DNA of 64,000 nt from Patella vulgata (Eukaryota; Mollusca; Gastropoda; Patellidae). This document shows positions 11,323 through 21,315 of the stretch, one piece after another (within the stretch, counting starts at the first letter, position 1; each line of letters opens with the position of its first letter). The notes under the pieces were generated by a model. It ran no database searches, was not told the DNA's origin, and saw nothing but the letters and a program-made list of their open reading frames with translations. Location of the stretch: NCBI RefSeq assembly GCF_932274485.2, contig NC_065884.2:52824546-52888545 (forward strand), written 5' to 3'. A program made the translations under genes and the position numbers.

Positions 11323-12333
11323 TGGAGTACCTTTTTATATCTGAATATAGAATATATATTTGTTATTTTAAAATACACATTTACAATAAGATGTAATATT
11401 ATATAAGATCAGAAAAAATGTCTATACATAAAACTAAAAGGGGCGAAACGCATCAAGAAATATGAACAATGTCCATGATTCTTGTTACAGTAACTCAATT
11501 TTAGGTCAAGACCAGTATTTATTCAAGTAGAACTCATCTTTTCAAATACAGTGAGAAAACTGAAATGATGAACTATCACGCCCTAAAATCTAATATGTTT
11601 TGATATATAAAGACAGAAATTGCACAATAGATTCTGATAATGCAATGGAATTTTTATATATAAAAACAAGTGTACTACTTGGGCCAATCGCTCACTTAAT
11701 GGGCTTTGAAAAATATATTATTCAAACTTTTTATAACATATGGATTATCTTTAAAGGGCAAATCCCGATAATATTTTGGAGAATAAAACTGCTTAGTTTT
11801 GTATAAAAAATCATTAAAATCCTCTACCTTAAGGCCGAGCAACTAACTCAATATGTGATACGTTTTCAAACAACTTAAACCCGTCAGTCTTCGTCTGGAA
11901 ATGGAGACCGGTGTCCCAAGTTGTATTATACGGTGTCTGGATAAAACCAGACTTTTATTTTATAAAAATAACGTTTAGGTGAAATTTACCGTTATCAAGT
12001 ACAGCACGTCGGTCATGCACTGTATAGACCTCTAAAGGAACGGCAATCGATTATCAGGTCACCCAATGAAAAAATTGTCCCGAAATCTTAAAAGGGTTAC
12101 GTGTCCAGGTAAGCGGCTTTGACGTTCACGTCCCAACGACTCAATATTTTGAGCTGAAATTTGGAGACAGGGTAAATACACCATTCCTCTATATTTTGGC
12201 GCTTAAATTTCATATGTACACGGACTTTTATTTTTGAGGCTCTGTTAAAATCGGGATAGCCCCTTTAATAAATCTAAGATTATGTCGAACTGTTTATGTG
12301 TAGGTACAGACATGGTGTACCTGTTTTCATATA
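11323..12333. other. Intergenic, no gene seen
   Basis: The 68-residue frame at 11600-11806 has no recognisable domain. The rest is unremarkable AT-rich sequence. Confidence 0.45.
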
Positions 12334-12648
12334 TCAAGTAAGACACTGGCTCGCTAAGCAGAGGATCTGGTGTTGGTCGGAAAGTTCCTCGGGGTTTTCC
12401 GGCGTGCTTTCGTCTTGTCAGTTGACCTTGACAGTATCTAGTTGTTCGGATGGTACGACAAATCGAATTCCAGTGCATAGATTGGCGTGATCGTAAACAT
12501 ATATTTGACATTTGGACGTATAGGACGTAGCACCGCTGCACGGGCAACATTTCCATATAGCACTCTGTATGGAGTATGGCGGTTTTTCATTTGCCCGGAC
12601 GAAGCCGAAAAGTAGAACGTTAAACACTATCTCATTTCATTTTCATTT
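12334..12648 (+). repeat. SINE A, old full-length copy
   Basis: The head AAGACACTGGCTCGCTAAGC, the body (GGTTTTCCGGCGTG, TAGTTGTTCGGATGGTACGA, ACCGCTGCACGGGCAAC) and the tail GAACGTTAAACAC with CATTTCATTTTCATTT can be aligned to the 36909 copy with many changes. The 103- and 64-residue frames here are SINE-derived. Confidence 0.75.
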
Positions 12649-12910
12649 ATCTATCGACTGAATAGTCAACACGCGGTATGTCCACGCGGACTCGTAATGG
12701 CTTACTTCAGTTAAATATCACAGGCTTTTAATAGATCGTTTGCTTTTCACTCGATACTTCATGGGGCTCAACATAAACAAAGTTTTGGGTTACATTATCA
12801 AAGACAACCCTTTAAACAGTATTTATAGATAAAACGCCATGTTATGGTACTTGTTGTTTTTATTCAGTCATACGATTGTCAACAGAAATTTATATTACTG
12901 AAAATAATTA

Positions 12911-13066
12911 CACTGAAAAAACACTTGTGTTGGATCTCAACACAAGTACTTGTGTTAAAACTAATCTACACAAGTTATGTGTTGTTTTGCATTGCATTAA
13001 CACAAACTTGTGTCGATTTATAAAATCTTGTGTGTTTTTTCATATCATTAACACAAGTAATGTGTA
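12911..13066 (+). repeat. ACACAAGT-rich array, left end
   Basis: It opens with CACTGAAAAAACACTTGTG, directly after a TA, then carries repeated AACACAAGT / ACTTGTGTT motifs in both orientations for about 155 bp. Its opening matches in inverted orientation the close of the array ending at 20950. It may be one end of a large element or a solitary MITE end. Confidence 0.75.
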
Positions 13067-13539
13067 CCTTCCACGATTTGTTTTCTTTTTAAGAAAAAAA
13101 CTCCATACAAAGTCTGAATTCGGGAGTCGTCAAGTTTTAAGAAAAGTAATAAAGGGCTTAATTCACATCTCGAAAATCACTGGAAGGGAGTGAGTACCAA
13201 TTAATCAGACAATTGCCAGACAGACTTGAATGTTAATTGGTGTTAAGTTGTCTGTATAGTTAAAATGTCTGTCTTTTTTTATTGACCCAATAAACTGATA
13301 GACCAAATGAATATATAGTGTACATGTGATTTTCAGCACCCTGGTGTTTTCGAAAATTGATTCAATGTGCAATGAACAAAAAAAATGAGTAAAACTCTTA
13401 ATAATGTAATTGGTTGATGTAATCGAAATTGGACAGTATTGGTTAACTGAAAAGTAACCAATCAAATTTAATTGATCATCCACGTGTATCTCATAATCGA
13501 CTTATTGATATAATGGTTCTCCAAGTTATCTATACTTTT
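13067..13539. other. No gene seen
   Basis: AT-rich sequence with short frames only (a 92-residue frame on the minus strand has no recognisable domain). Confidence 0.45.
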
Positions 13540-13585
13540 TGTCTGCGATATCACTTCGGTGGAAGCGGGCGTAAAATACAACTAA
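13540..13585 (+). repeat. SINE C, 3' tail fragment
   Basis: GTCTGCGATATCACTTCGG followed by TGGAAGCGGGCGTAAAA is the family C tail with no head or body. Confidence 0.65.
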
Positions 13586-14502
13586 CTAAGAAGAAGTATC
13601 TATACTTTAGTCATTGCGACAAATTCTTTCTTTGATATTATATCAGCGACATTCAGTTAGATGTAGTGACGTTAGCATCAACAGAGTGCTTTAGCCGTGA
13701 TATTTTTTAAAAAAAAATTATAATGGTCACATAGAATACCAGACCGCAGGTTTGTAAATTTTTACAAAAAATAAAACCGTGTATTTAATTTAGCATGTAT
13801 ATATTGCTTCTATGTATATAATAATTCGTTTCGTTTAAAACAGTCAGATTTAGAACCACTGCCACTGACTGCACCGGAATTCTATTTATATAATGGCGCC
13901 ACAAAGAAATTTTTTTTGATGTGTTCTAAAAGTGTTCCGCTAATTCAGCAATCTAATGAATCTGTCTTAATTTTTCTGAAATCGTGCTTAATTATTATTA
14001 GCTAATCGGCGCTACACCGTTGTTCAAATACTTATAATTGCAAGAAACCCCCGACTAGGACCAGCAGGTAAGAATCTGTCTTGATTTTATAGTAATGCCC
14101 GGTTGCAATTATTGGCCGCCATCTTTGATTTTTATAGACGTTCGGGCCAAAAAAAAGGAGAAATGTATATCCAGACATGGACTATAGCTAGATACTAACT
14201 TTTGTGTTAGTTGTTTATTTGAAATGTAATCTTAATATTTCTGTAAAAGAAAAAAACAACAACAAACAAATCAGCCTTTTTTTTATATCAATGTCATCAA
14301 TGTGTAGGCCTAATAATTAGACTTTCAATGATTCAGAAGTTTCTCTACAGTTTCGTTATTTTTTTTCCAGTCATTGATGTTAGCATATGTACTACACAAA
14401 GAAAAACAGGTAACAGAATTTCATTTCCTTTTAATATATTTTTTAAATAATGGCCAATAATTGTTATTGTATGTAACAGGAAAAGTATTTATCTCTGTAG
14501 AG
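13586..14502. other. No gene seen
   Basis: AT-rich, with homopolymer runs around 13708 and 14280. No supported frame. Confidence 0.45.
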
Positions 14503-14600
14503 AGAGGGCGAGTAAATGGGGTTTAAAATTCACTAAATTCACTTGACACAAACTATGCCATTCATTTCCTTGTATTAAATTGGTCGAATCAATGATGGGT
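14503..14600 (-). repeat. SINE B, 3' tail fragment
   Basis: AGAGAGAGGGCGAGTAAATG and GGGTTTAAAATTCAC precede ACTTGACACAAACTATGCC, a diverged complement of the family B end with its CT-rich tail. Confidence 0.6.
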
Positions 14601-14601
14601 T

Positions 14602-14652
14602 AGTTGTATTTTACGTCCGCTTCCACCGAGGTGATATCGCAGACAAGGTCGA
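14602..14652 (-). repeat. SINE C, 3' tail fragment
   Basis: The complement of the family C tail: TTTTACGTCCGCTTCCACC followed by GAGGTGATATCGCAGACAAG. It lies directly beside a SINE B tail. Confidence 0.7.
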
Positions 14653-15135
14653 ATCAAGTAGGCCCATGCTTTATGTCCTAGAATCAAGTAGGACGGGTAG
14701 TCTTCTTCCGTTTCCGCCCTTTTCCTGAACACTGTCTCATTCTATTGCCATCTGTGTATGTTGTGTTATATTAATTCTGCATAAACCTAGAGTTGTTGTT
14801 AGTGTTTGTCGGATAGATCCTTTATACTTACTGGCGCTAGGTAATTTTGAGGCTAATATTGTTCAATTTTTTTTGAATGATTTGCTTGCGCGTACCGTAG
14901 GAGTGTATTAGAAACAGTGTTCGCGCAGGTTCGAGAACAGCTGAAGAACATGAAAACACTTTCATGAGTCTCGAACATGAGAGAACGGTATCCATGGTAA
15001 CAAGATGAATTAAATTTATACAATCTGTTACGATAACTTGTTTGGTATTGACTTCGCTATTAGGCATACTTATGATAAATTATGACTCCATTTTACTCCT
15101 TTTCAATTCTTTGGATGACGATTACATCACCTTTT

Positions 15136-15685
15136 GATACGCCCACATGGAAATGTGGTCGCATATTGTCATCGCCCTCGTCCGTAGGTTTGTCCGTCGT
15201 CTACAGACCTGATTATTTTGAAATTGATATGTTGTTTATTTTAATGAGATGAATCCTATTTAATTTCAATAATTTCCGTTAGTTTCTTCTGGAGTTATGG
15301 CCCTTGTTTCACTTTGTGAAATTCATTTGCATCTTTTAAATTAGTAAAACGAAGACGTCTATTAAATTTCTGTGATTTCCGTGAATTATGTCTAGAGTTG
15401 TGGCCCTTGTTTCACTTTTTCGAACCTTGTGAACGCGCGAACAACAAAATTATCATCCGATTTGTATGCATTATTTAAATTAGTAAAACACAAAACAAAA
15501 AAATCTGTCAAATTTCAACAATTAAGGCCCTTGTTTCAGTTTGTAGAACCTTTGTAAACCCACAAACGACAAAAATTATAATCTTTTCTTGTAAATGCCC
15601 ACATTACCTACAAAAGAATGAATATGCGACAATCCCTGTTGACTGAGCAAACGATTAAACTGCTGTGGGCATATGTTTCGTTGCC
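15136..15685. mobile_element. Probable non-autonomous DNA element with internal repeats
   Basis: The outer ends carry TACGCCCACATGG and, inverted, TGTGGGCATATG. Inside, three diverged tandem segments of about 110 bp each carry a TTATGGCCCTTGTTTCACT-like motif (near 15296, 15400 and 15524). No coding capacity. The family is not identified; a shorter relative may lie at 24650-24775. Confidence 0.5.
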
Positions 15686-15944
15686 TGGCAACCTAACTTA
15701 TTTGATGTTATACTGGCCACATACTACATCCAATTTTCGAACGGTATTAAACTTTTAAATTAATAAATGCACCCATGATGCTGTTTTCTCAGCAGTTATC
15801 GATGCGTCGACCATGTTTGTTCTCCCTCACACCAGCTATGAGGTAGTGTGGGATTTGAGAACGGGAACGTGTTCGTGAACGCATTCCAGACTGCTCAAGT
15901 CCGACAAGAACCCATTCTCCGTCCGTTCTCTGCACCGGAACACT

Positions 15945-16065
15945 GTTTCGAATACACCCTAGGGGTATTTAGCAAAGGGAGGAAACCGGAGGACCCGGAG
16001 AAAACCCACAAGGCTGGACAGGCGACCTTATTCCTAGTCACATTCAAGTGGGGAATCACATAATA
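15945..16065 (-). repeat. SINE B, middle fragment
   Basis: AGGAAACCGGAGGACCCGGA, GAAAACCCACAAGGCTGGAC and AGGCGACC are the complement of the family B body. Head and tail are lost. Confidence 0.7.
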
Positions 16066-16069
16066 ATGG

Positions 16070-16152
16070 CCTATTTCAAATAAGATATTTGCATATAAAG
16101 AAAGTAGGCCTACAGCCTCTTTCAAATGTGATATTTGCATATAAAGAAAGTA
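16070..16152. repeat. Two-copy 46-bp tandem repeat
   Basis: Two units share GATATTTGCATATAAAGAAA and GTA, with starts at 16070 and 16116. Confidence 0.8.
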
Positions 16153-16500
16153 CAAACTTAAATCGTCAGTACTGGATAAACTAGCCAAAGGATTCGGCTG
16201 AATCAATTGGCGCTAAACTTCACCTAGTTTATCCACTGACATACGCCCGAATCAAACATGTTTAATATATTTGGTCGAATTGTATTTGAGTGGTGTGTCC
16301 TGCTGTCCGCTTCGCCGAAGCATTCGTCTGATTTTAGAATTCATTAGCCAATCACCACTCATTTATATCGAGTGGGTATCACAAACTAGCAGTCGAACTG
16401 TGACACGGGTGCTACAGCCAACAAATTCCAACTACCATACTATCGGCTTAAATGCACGCCAATTGGACCTCAGGTTTTGTGTTCCATTGAAACTACTAGA

Positions 16501-16829
16501 AATGAAATGGGGTTTAACTGGGCTAATGAAGACAGGCATACACCACACAGTGTGCTATGAGGGAAATTTTGCCCGGACAGCGGCACTGCGGTGTATCGAA
16601 TTCCAACTGTCAAGGGATCTTTTACGTGGACGCCAACGTGTACACGGGACCTCGTTTTTTCGTATCATCCGAATGACTAGACAACTGTCCTTGTCAGGCC
16701 CTCCATCCTGCATCACTGACAAGGGGGAACCACGCCGGAAAATCTGGGTGAACTTTCTCGGCCAATGCAGGGATCGAACACCCTACCTCCAGGCTAGCGA
16801 GCCAGCGTCTTACCCACTTAGCCACCATG
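16501..16829 (-). repeat. SINE A, near full length
   Basis: On the plus strand it runs from AATGAAATGGGGTTTAAC to the complement of the tRNA-like head at GCCAGCGTCTTACCCACTTA. It is flanked by ACTACTAGA (16492-16500) and ACGACTAGA (16830-16838), a target duplication with one change. The 188-residue frame over this region is SINE sequence. Confidence 0.85.
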
Positions 16830-16844
16830 ACGACTAGACAGGGA

Positions 16845-16951
16845 ATCCATGCTGAAAAATCCAAATGAGCTTTCTCGGTCAACACTGGGAGCAAACCTAC
16901 AAACTCCCGGGTAGCAAGCCAGTGCCTTACACACTAAGCCACATGGCTCTC
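16845..16951 (-). repeat. SINE A, head fragment
   Basis: A second, partial head half follows the previous SINE: GCTTTCTCGGTCAACACTGG, AGCAAGCCAGTGCCTTACAC and TAAGCCACATGGC match the complement of the family A 5' end. Confidence 0.75.
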
Positions 16952-17477
16952 TTCTAATTACTGTGACAGTCCAGTCACATGACAAACAAGGGTTATTAAA
17001 ACAGATTTTCACGTCTTCGGTAAGATCTTCGGGATTCAAATGGTTTTAGATATCACACAGTTTGTATATGGTAAGGTATCTTAAACAGTTAATTACATGT
17101 CACATATTTATATTTTTCAGTTTCCATATTAGATGCCATAGCAAATCAAAGATCATATAATAAAATAAGTCAAAAAACCCAAATATGGGAAAAAAAAGAG
17201 CTGAAGAAATGGTGATTTGAGCACCTATGATTTCTCATAGTTGTTTTTTGAGGGTGAGTGTTCAATTCTAATAGAAAAGATTGTTGTTGTGGTATTTTAG
17301 AATCTCACCATAATGTGTTTGGCACAATATAGCCCGGTTGGAGCTGATGTGACATAAACCTTAATTTCATTTTATTATTTGGAATTTAAAATTCAGTTTA
17401 GTATAGTAAAACTGTGAAGTACATGTATGTGCACAGACAGAATCTTACTTATGTCCAGATACATGTAGATATGACTA
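16952..17477. other. No gene seen
   Basis: AT-rich spacer between SINE copies, no supported frame. Confidence 0.45.
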
Positions 17478-17488
17478 TCTCATCTGTG

Positions 17489-17819
17489 GGGACCTACGGT
17501 GACCAAGTGGGTTAGACACTGGTTCGCATATTTTAAGGTCGCGGGTTTGCAGTAAGACAATGCAGAACGGAGGGCCTTACAAGGACAGCTGTCTAGTCGT
17601 TCAGATTGAACAAAAAAACGTGGTCCCGTGTACACATTGGCGTGCATGTAAAATAGCCCCTGGCAGTTAGAATTTGATACAAGAGTAGGCCTTAGGGTCA
17701 CGGTACCCGGCAAAATTTCTCTCATAGCACACTGTATGGCATATGCCCAACCTCATTAGCCCAGTCGGAGCTGAACAGTAGGACGCCGAACCCCATTCCA
17801 TTTCATTTTTTTCATTTTG
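17489..17819 (+). repeat. SINE A with target duplication
   Basis: The head CGGTGACCAAGTGGGTTAGA, the body (GACAGCTGTCTAGTCGTTCA, GTACACATTGGCGTGCATG) and the tail GGACGCCGAACCCC with CATTTCATTT are present. A perfect 11-bp direct repeat, TCTCATCTGTG, lies at 17478-17488 and 17820-17830. A short internal deletion removes part of the head-body junction. Confidence 0.9.
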
Positions 17820-18437
17820 TCTCATCTGTGACAAAGCAAACCAACACATTACAATACAATGTAATTAAATTAAAACTTTCATCTTTTAACCGTCGAGTCG
17901 ATTTAAGTCAACTAATACATAGTATGTTTTTTTTCTCCGTTAACTACATCAGAAAGATCAAGACAGTTGAAAATGGCTATTCATATTATGGAAACTTTTT
18001 CTCACAGAGCTTGATAATCAGGTAAAATGTAAGTAACATACATATTTGTATTTTTAATCATCAACTAGTTCTATACACTTGCTTGGTAATCTAGTTATTC
18101 TTCTTGGGGCAATGCCTAGGACTCAGCTATTTCAAGTACTTGGCATGCTTGATTTTTGCCAATCACATCCATTACAGTAAATAGCAGTAAAATAATGATG
18201 GACAATATTTTACTTTTCAAATAGATTTCAATAGATTTTAAAGGGTAATATCCAATTTGTTGTCAATGGAAATAAAATAAGAATGGGTCCAAAAATAATT
18301 AGACATTGCCAAGTAAATAGGTGCTGCCAATGATGTAGTAGGGAATCTGGACTTGCAGACAATACATGTATGAACCGGGTGAATAGTTGACCTATTATGA
18401 GACTTCAGTCCCAAATCTCAAGACTTTTTTCTGACTT

Positions 18438-18651
18438 GGCCTGACAATGACAGCTGTCTAGTCCTTCCGATGAGACGAATATTGGAATGCACGTAAAAGA
18501 TCCCCTGGCAGTTGGAATTCGATATAAGAATAGATGATAGTGCCGCTGCCCGGGCAAAAATTCCCTCATAGCACACTGTGTGGCATATGCCCGTCATTAT
18601 TAGCCCAGTATAGGAGCAGAACAGTAGGACGTTAAACCCCATTTCATTTCA
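18438..18651 (+). repeat. SINE A, 5'-truncated, with target duplication
   Basis: It begins at the GGCCTGACAATGACAGCTGT block and ends AGGACGTTAAACCCC with CATTTCATTT. The direct repeat TTTTTCTGACTT lies on both sides (to 18437 and 18652-18663). Truncation at the 5' side with an intact duplication is the mark of LINE-driven insertion. Confidence 0.9.
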
Positions 18652-19258
18652 TTTTTCTGACTTTTAACCCATTTGATTTGAGCATAATAATCTGCCTGGG
18701 TCTTTAAGTGGACAAGACACAATAAGCGTTACGCAAAGTTGAAACCAAATAGAGACTCAGTCTCGATGTGGCAAAATAAATTGTTTATTTAAACATTGTA
18801 TTCTTATTGCCTACTTTTTATTTTTTAGGCTGGAACACCCTTGAAAGAGTATTTGGTGTATGATAACAACAAGAGAACCCAAGCATCAATTTATTTTATA
18901 CTTCTGGGAAAGAATGCATTTGACCCAATTTTTAAATATTTATTTTTTGTTATTAATGTTAAATTTTCTTCCAAAACACAATTAGATTTTAATTCTCTTC
19001 AAATATGTATGTATAATATAGCAAGTAAACTGACATATAAATCACTTAGAATTTGGTCGGAAATCATAAAGTATTTAATAGGCATTACTAGAAACCAAAT
19101 GTAGATCAAATACACCCAGAATTACAAAAAACCTTGACCTACATTAAGGTGACTTTCCCTTGCTTATGAAATGAAATACATTTTAATATCCTGCTTTTCT
19201 GTGTTCTTAGAGTGATTCTACCCTACCCTTATATCAAATATTTCAACTGTCAAGGGTT

Positions 19259-19335
19259 CTTTAAAGGGTACCCAGGGGGGCCGAATGGTTAACACGCACA
19301 CATTTGATCAGAAGGTCTGTCATTGATTCAAATAA
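19259..19335 (+). repeat. SINE B, head fragment
   Basis: GGGCCGAATGGTTAACACGC followed by GGTCTGTCATTGATTCAA is the family B head. Diverged copies of a CAAGGGTTCTTTAAAG-type segment lie on both sides, which may be a long target duplication. Confidence 0.65.
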
Positions 19336-19391
19336 TTCAATTTTCAAGGGTTCTTCAAAGTGTACGCAATTGGGTTGGTTTCAATTCTGGG

Positions 19392-19679
19392 GGGTGGGGG
19401 TGGATGGCCGAATGGTTAGCACGTGCATGCTGTATCATACGGCCTCCTGTCATTGAGTCAACTGGCATGGTTTCGAATCCCCGGTTGTAGACAAGGAGTA
19501 GGGTCGCCTGTCCAATCTTGTGGGTTTTCTCCGGGACCTCCGGTTTCCTCCCACTGCTAAAGACCCCTACGCGCTAGCGAATTATTGAAATAAAATTAAA
19601 CCATATGTTAATCCCAAAATGATCTAGTTTGTGTCGAGTAGATGTTAAACCCCATTTCTCTCTGTCTCTCTCTCTTTTG
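19392..19679 (+). repeat. SINE B, full length, with target duplication
   Basis: Head GATGGCCGAATGGTTAGCAC (A-box-like), B-box-like GGTTTCGAATCCCC, body GACAAGGAGTAGGGTCGCC and GTGGGTTTTCTCCGGGACC, tail GATCTAGTTTGTGTCGAG and TAGATGTTAAACCCC, then a CT-rich end. The direct repeat ATTCTGGG lies at 19384-19391 and 19680-19687. Confidence 0.9.
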
Positions 19680-19806
19680 ATTCTGGGCTTGTACCCAATT
19701 ATCCCTTGCCATATCCAACACTGAAAAGTGGGAACTATGCCGGAAAATCCAGTTGAAATTTCGCGGCCAACGCCTTATGCTCACTGAACCACTGTGGCTT
19801 ATGACT

Positions 19807-20202
19807 TGTGATTGTATATAAATCTTTTGTACATATGATATTTTTTTATTTCAATCCTGTAATCTTGATGCTTTGCTTCTTTTATTTATAAAATATTCAT
19901 TTTGTTTGGGGGTTTTTTAATGAGGAAAAGGCTCTACATCATTTTATTACTCCTGCAAAATAGAGCAATTTTCTTTTGTTAGTTTTCTGTGTATGCTAGT
20001 TATTTCTAGATGCCTCACAAATCACTTGTAGTGTGATTTTGTAGCATTTTTCAGTTTTTGAAATTGTTTCAATTTAGTGCATAATTAATCTTATTAGTGC
20101 TTAGTTTGGATGTTATTAAATTTAGATATATTTGAATTATATATTTTGGGGTATGGGGTAGGGATACTGTGTACATATCTTTATATTCTCAGTTCTTGTT
20201 TT
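19807..20202. other. No gene seen
   Basis: T-rich, low-complexity sequence with no supported frame. Confidence 0.45.
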
Positions 20203-20312
20203 GGGGTAAAGAACAATTTAAATAGCTATTTTATATTTTGTGATGGGTAAAGTGTGTGGGGCAAAAAACAATTTAAATAGCTATTTTATATTTTGTGATG
20301 GGTAAAGTGGGG
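20203..20312. repeat. Two-copy 55-bp tandem repeat
   Basis: Two units share AACAATTTAAATAGCTATTT and TATATTTTGTGATGGGTAAA, starting at 20203 and 20258. A G-rich run follows. Confidence 0.85.
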
Positions 20313-20574
20313 GGGGGGGGGAGGGGTCATTATATATAACACAATATAATTTGTATTAGAATTGAAGTCTCTGTTTTTCTGTTAACATTTCAAATATCTA
20401 TTTAGTTTTGATGTATTAATTTACTTTTTCCTATGATTTTATGAATAAATAATAATCTTACAAATTTTTTTTTTGTTTCCTTCTTTTATCAAACTTTACA
20501 GGTCTAACAGAGCAAAGAGAGGGGTCCTGCATAGAAAGGTTGCTATGCTGGATATAAATTGGGGAAAAATACAA

Positions 20575-20950
20575 CACAAGTTTTTGATGATGGTTATACA
20601 CAAGTTTGTATGAAACCACACAAGTTTCAGAAATTTCAACACAAGTTTCAGAAATTTTAACACAAGTTTCAGAAATTTCAACACAAGTTTCAGAAATTTC
20701 AACACAAGTTTCAACACAAGTATTGTGTAGATTTCACACAAGTTTCAACACAAGTTTTGTGTTGTTTGATACATTTTAACACAAGTTTTGTGTTGTTTGA
20801 TACATTTTAACACAAGTTTTGTGTTGTTTCAACATTTAACACAAGTTTTGTGTTGTTTTAACACAAGTTTGTGTTGTTAAATAGAGACACCTAACTTGTG
20901 TTGAATTTAACACAAGTTTGTGTTCTTTCAACACAAGTTTTTTTTCAGTG
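20575..20950 (-). repeat. ACACAAGT-rich array, right end
   Basis: Units such as AACACAAGTTTCAGAAATTTC and, further right, AACACAAGTTTTGTGTTGTTT run for about 375 bp. The array closes with ACACAAGTTTTTTTTCAGTG at 20950, directly before TA. Read on the minus strand, this end opens CACTGAAAAAAAACTTGTG, the inverted match of 12911. The 81-residue LVLKFLK-repeat frame on the minus strand is only this array translated. Confidence 0.85.
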
Positions 20951-20956
20951 TACTTA

Positions 20957-21312
20957 TACCCCCGTCAGACCGGGGTGGCGTCCTTACTGCGCTGCTACGC
21001 GATGGGAAATGGTTTTAGAGCGCGTCAAGATCGCCATAGGCGTGGTAGAAACGCCAGCTATCGTGCTGTGGTCTCCATGCTGGTTGCGAATGATCACCGA
21101 GTCACGGCGTTTGCTTTGAGCATGTTCAAGACAAACGCCAAGTTTCTGCGATCTGAACTGGAAAGCTATGAGAACGCGACTTTTTTCAAGTTTGTAATTT
21201 TTCGGGACATTTTCTTGCGTTGTGTTCGCGTTTGTCCGCGACCTGTGCATTTTCTGGTCGCCGTACGGTCGCAGCAGCGCAGTAATGACACATCCCCGGT
21301 CTGACGGGGGCA
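20957..21312. mobile_element. Harbinger-like MITE
   Basis: A 356-bp element with long terminal inverted repeats: the left end TACCCCCGTCAGACCGGGG and then TTACTGCGCTGCTACG; the right end is its complement with a few changes. A TTA flanks both sides (20954-20956 and 21313-21315), fitting the 3-bp target duplication of PIF/Harbinger. The interior is GC-rich compared with its surroundings. The frames of 128 and 109 residues across it look like by-products of that GC content. No transposase is present. Confidence 0.8.
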
Positions 21313-21315
21313 TTA

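Larger units (their letters stand above)
19195..19806 (-). repeat. SINE A split by SINE B sequences
   Basis: The part at 19195-19258 (TACCCTTATATC, CAACTGTCAAGGGTTCTTT) and the part at 19690-19806 (AACTATGCCGGAAAATCC, TCGCGGCCAACGCC, CACTGAACCACTGTGGC) are the two ends of one old minus-strand family A copy. Family B sequences at 19259-19335 and 19392-19679 lie between them. Confidence 0.75.

Noticed and set aside
16271-16837. 188-residue plus-strand frame
   Set aside because: Over half of it is SINE A sequence on the complementary strand, and the peptide matches the frames seen in other SINE A copies.
18841-19104. 87-residue frame after a T-rich TTTTTTAG acceptor-like site
   Set aside because: It could be an exon, but I see no domain, no donor that fits and no neighbouring exon, and it sits among SINEs.
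20496-20741. LVLKFLK repeat peptide on the minus strand
   Set aside because: It is the ACACAAGTTTCAGAAATTTC tandem array translated, with no start or promoter support.
20918-21304. 128-residue Arg-rich frame and its 109-residue antisense partner
   Set aside because: Both lie within a GC-rich Harbinger-like MITE whose inverted repeats explain the lack of stops.
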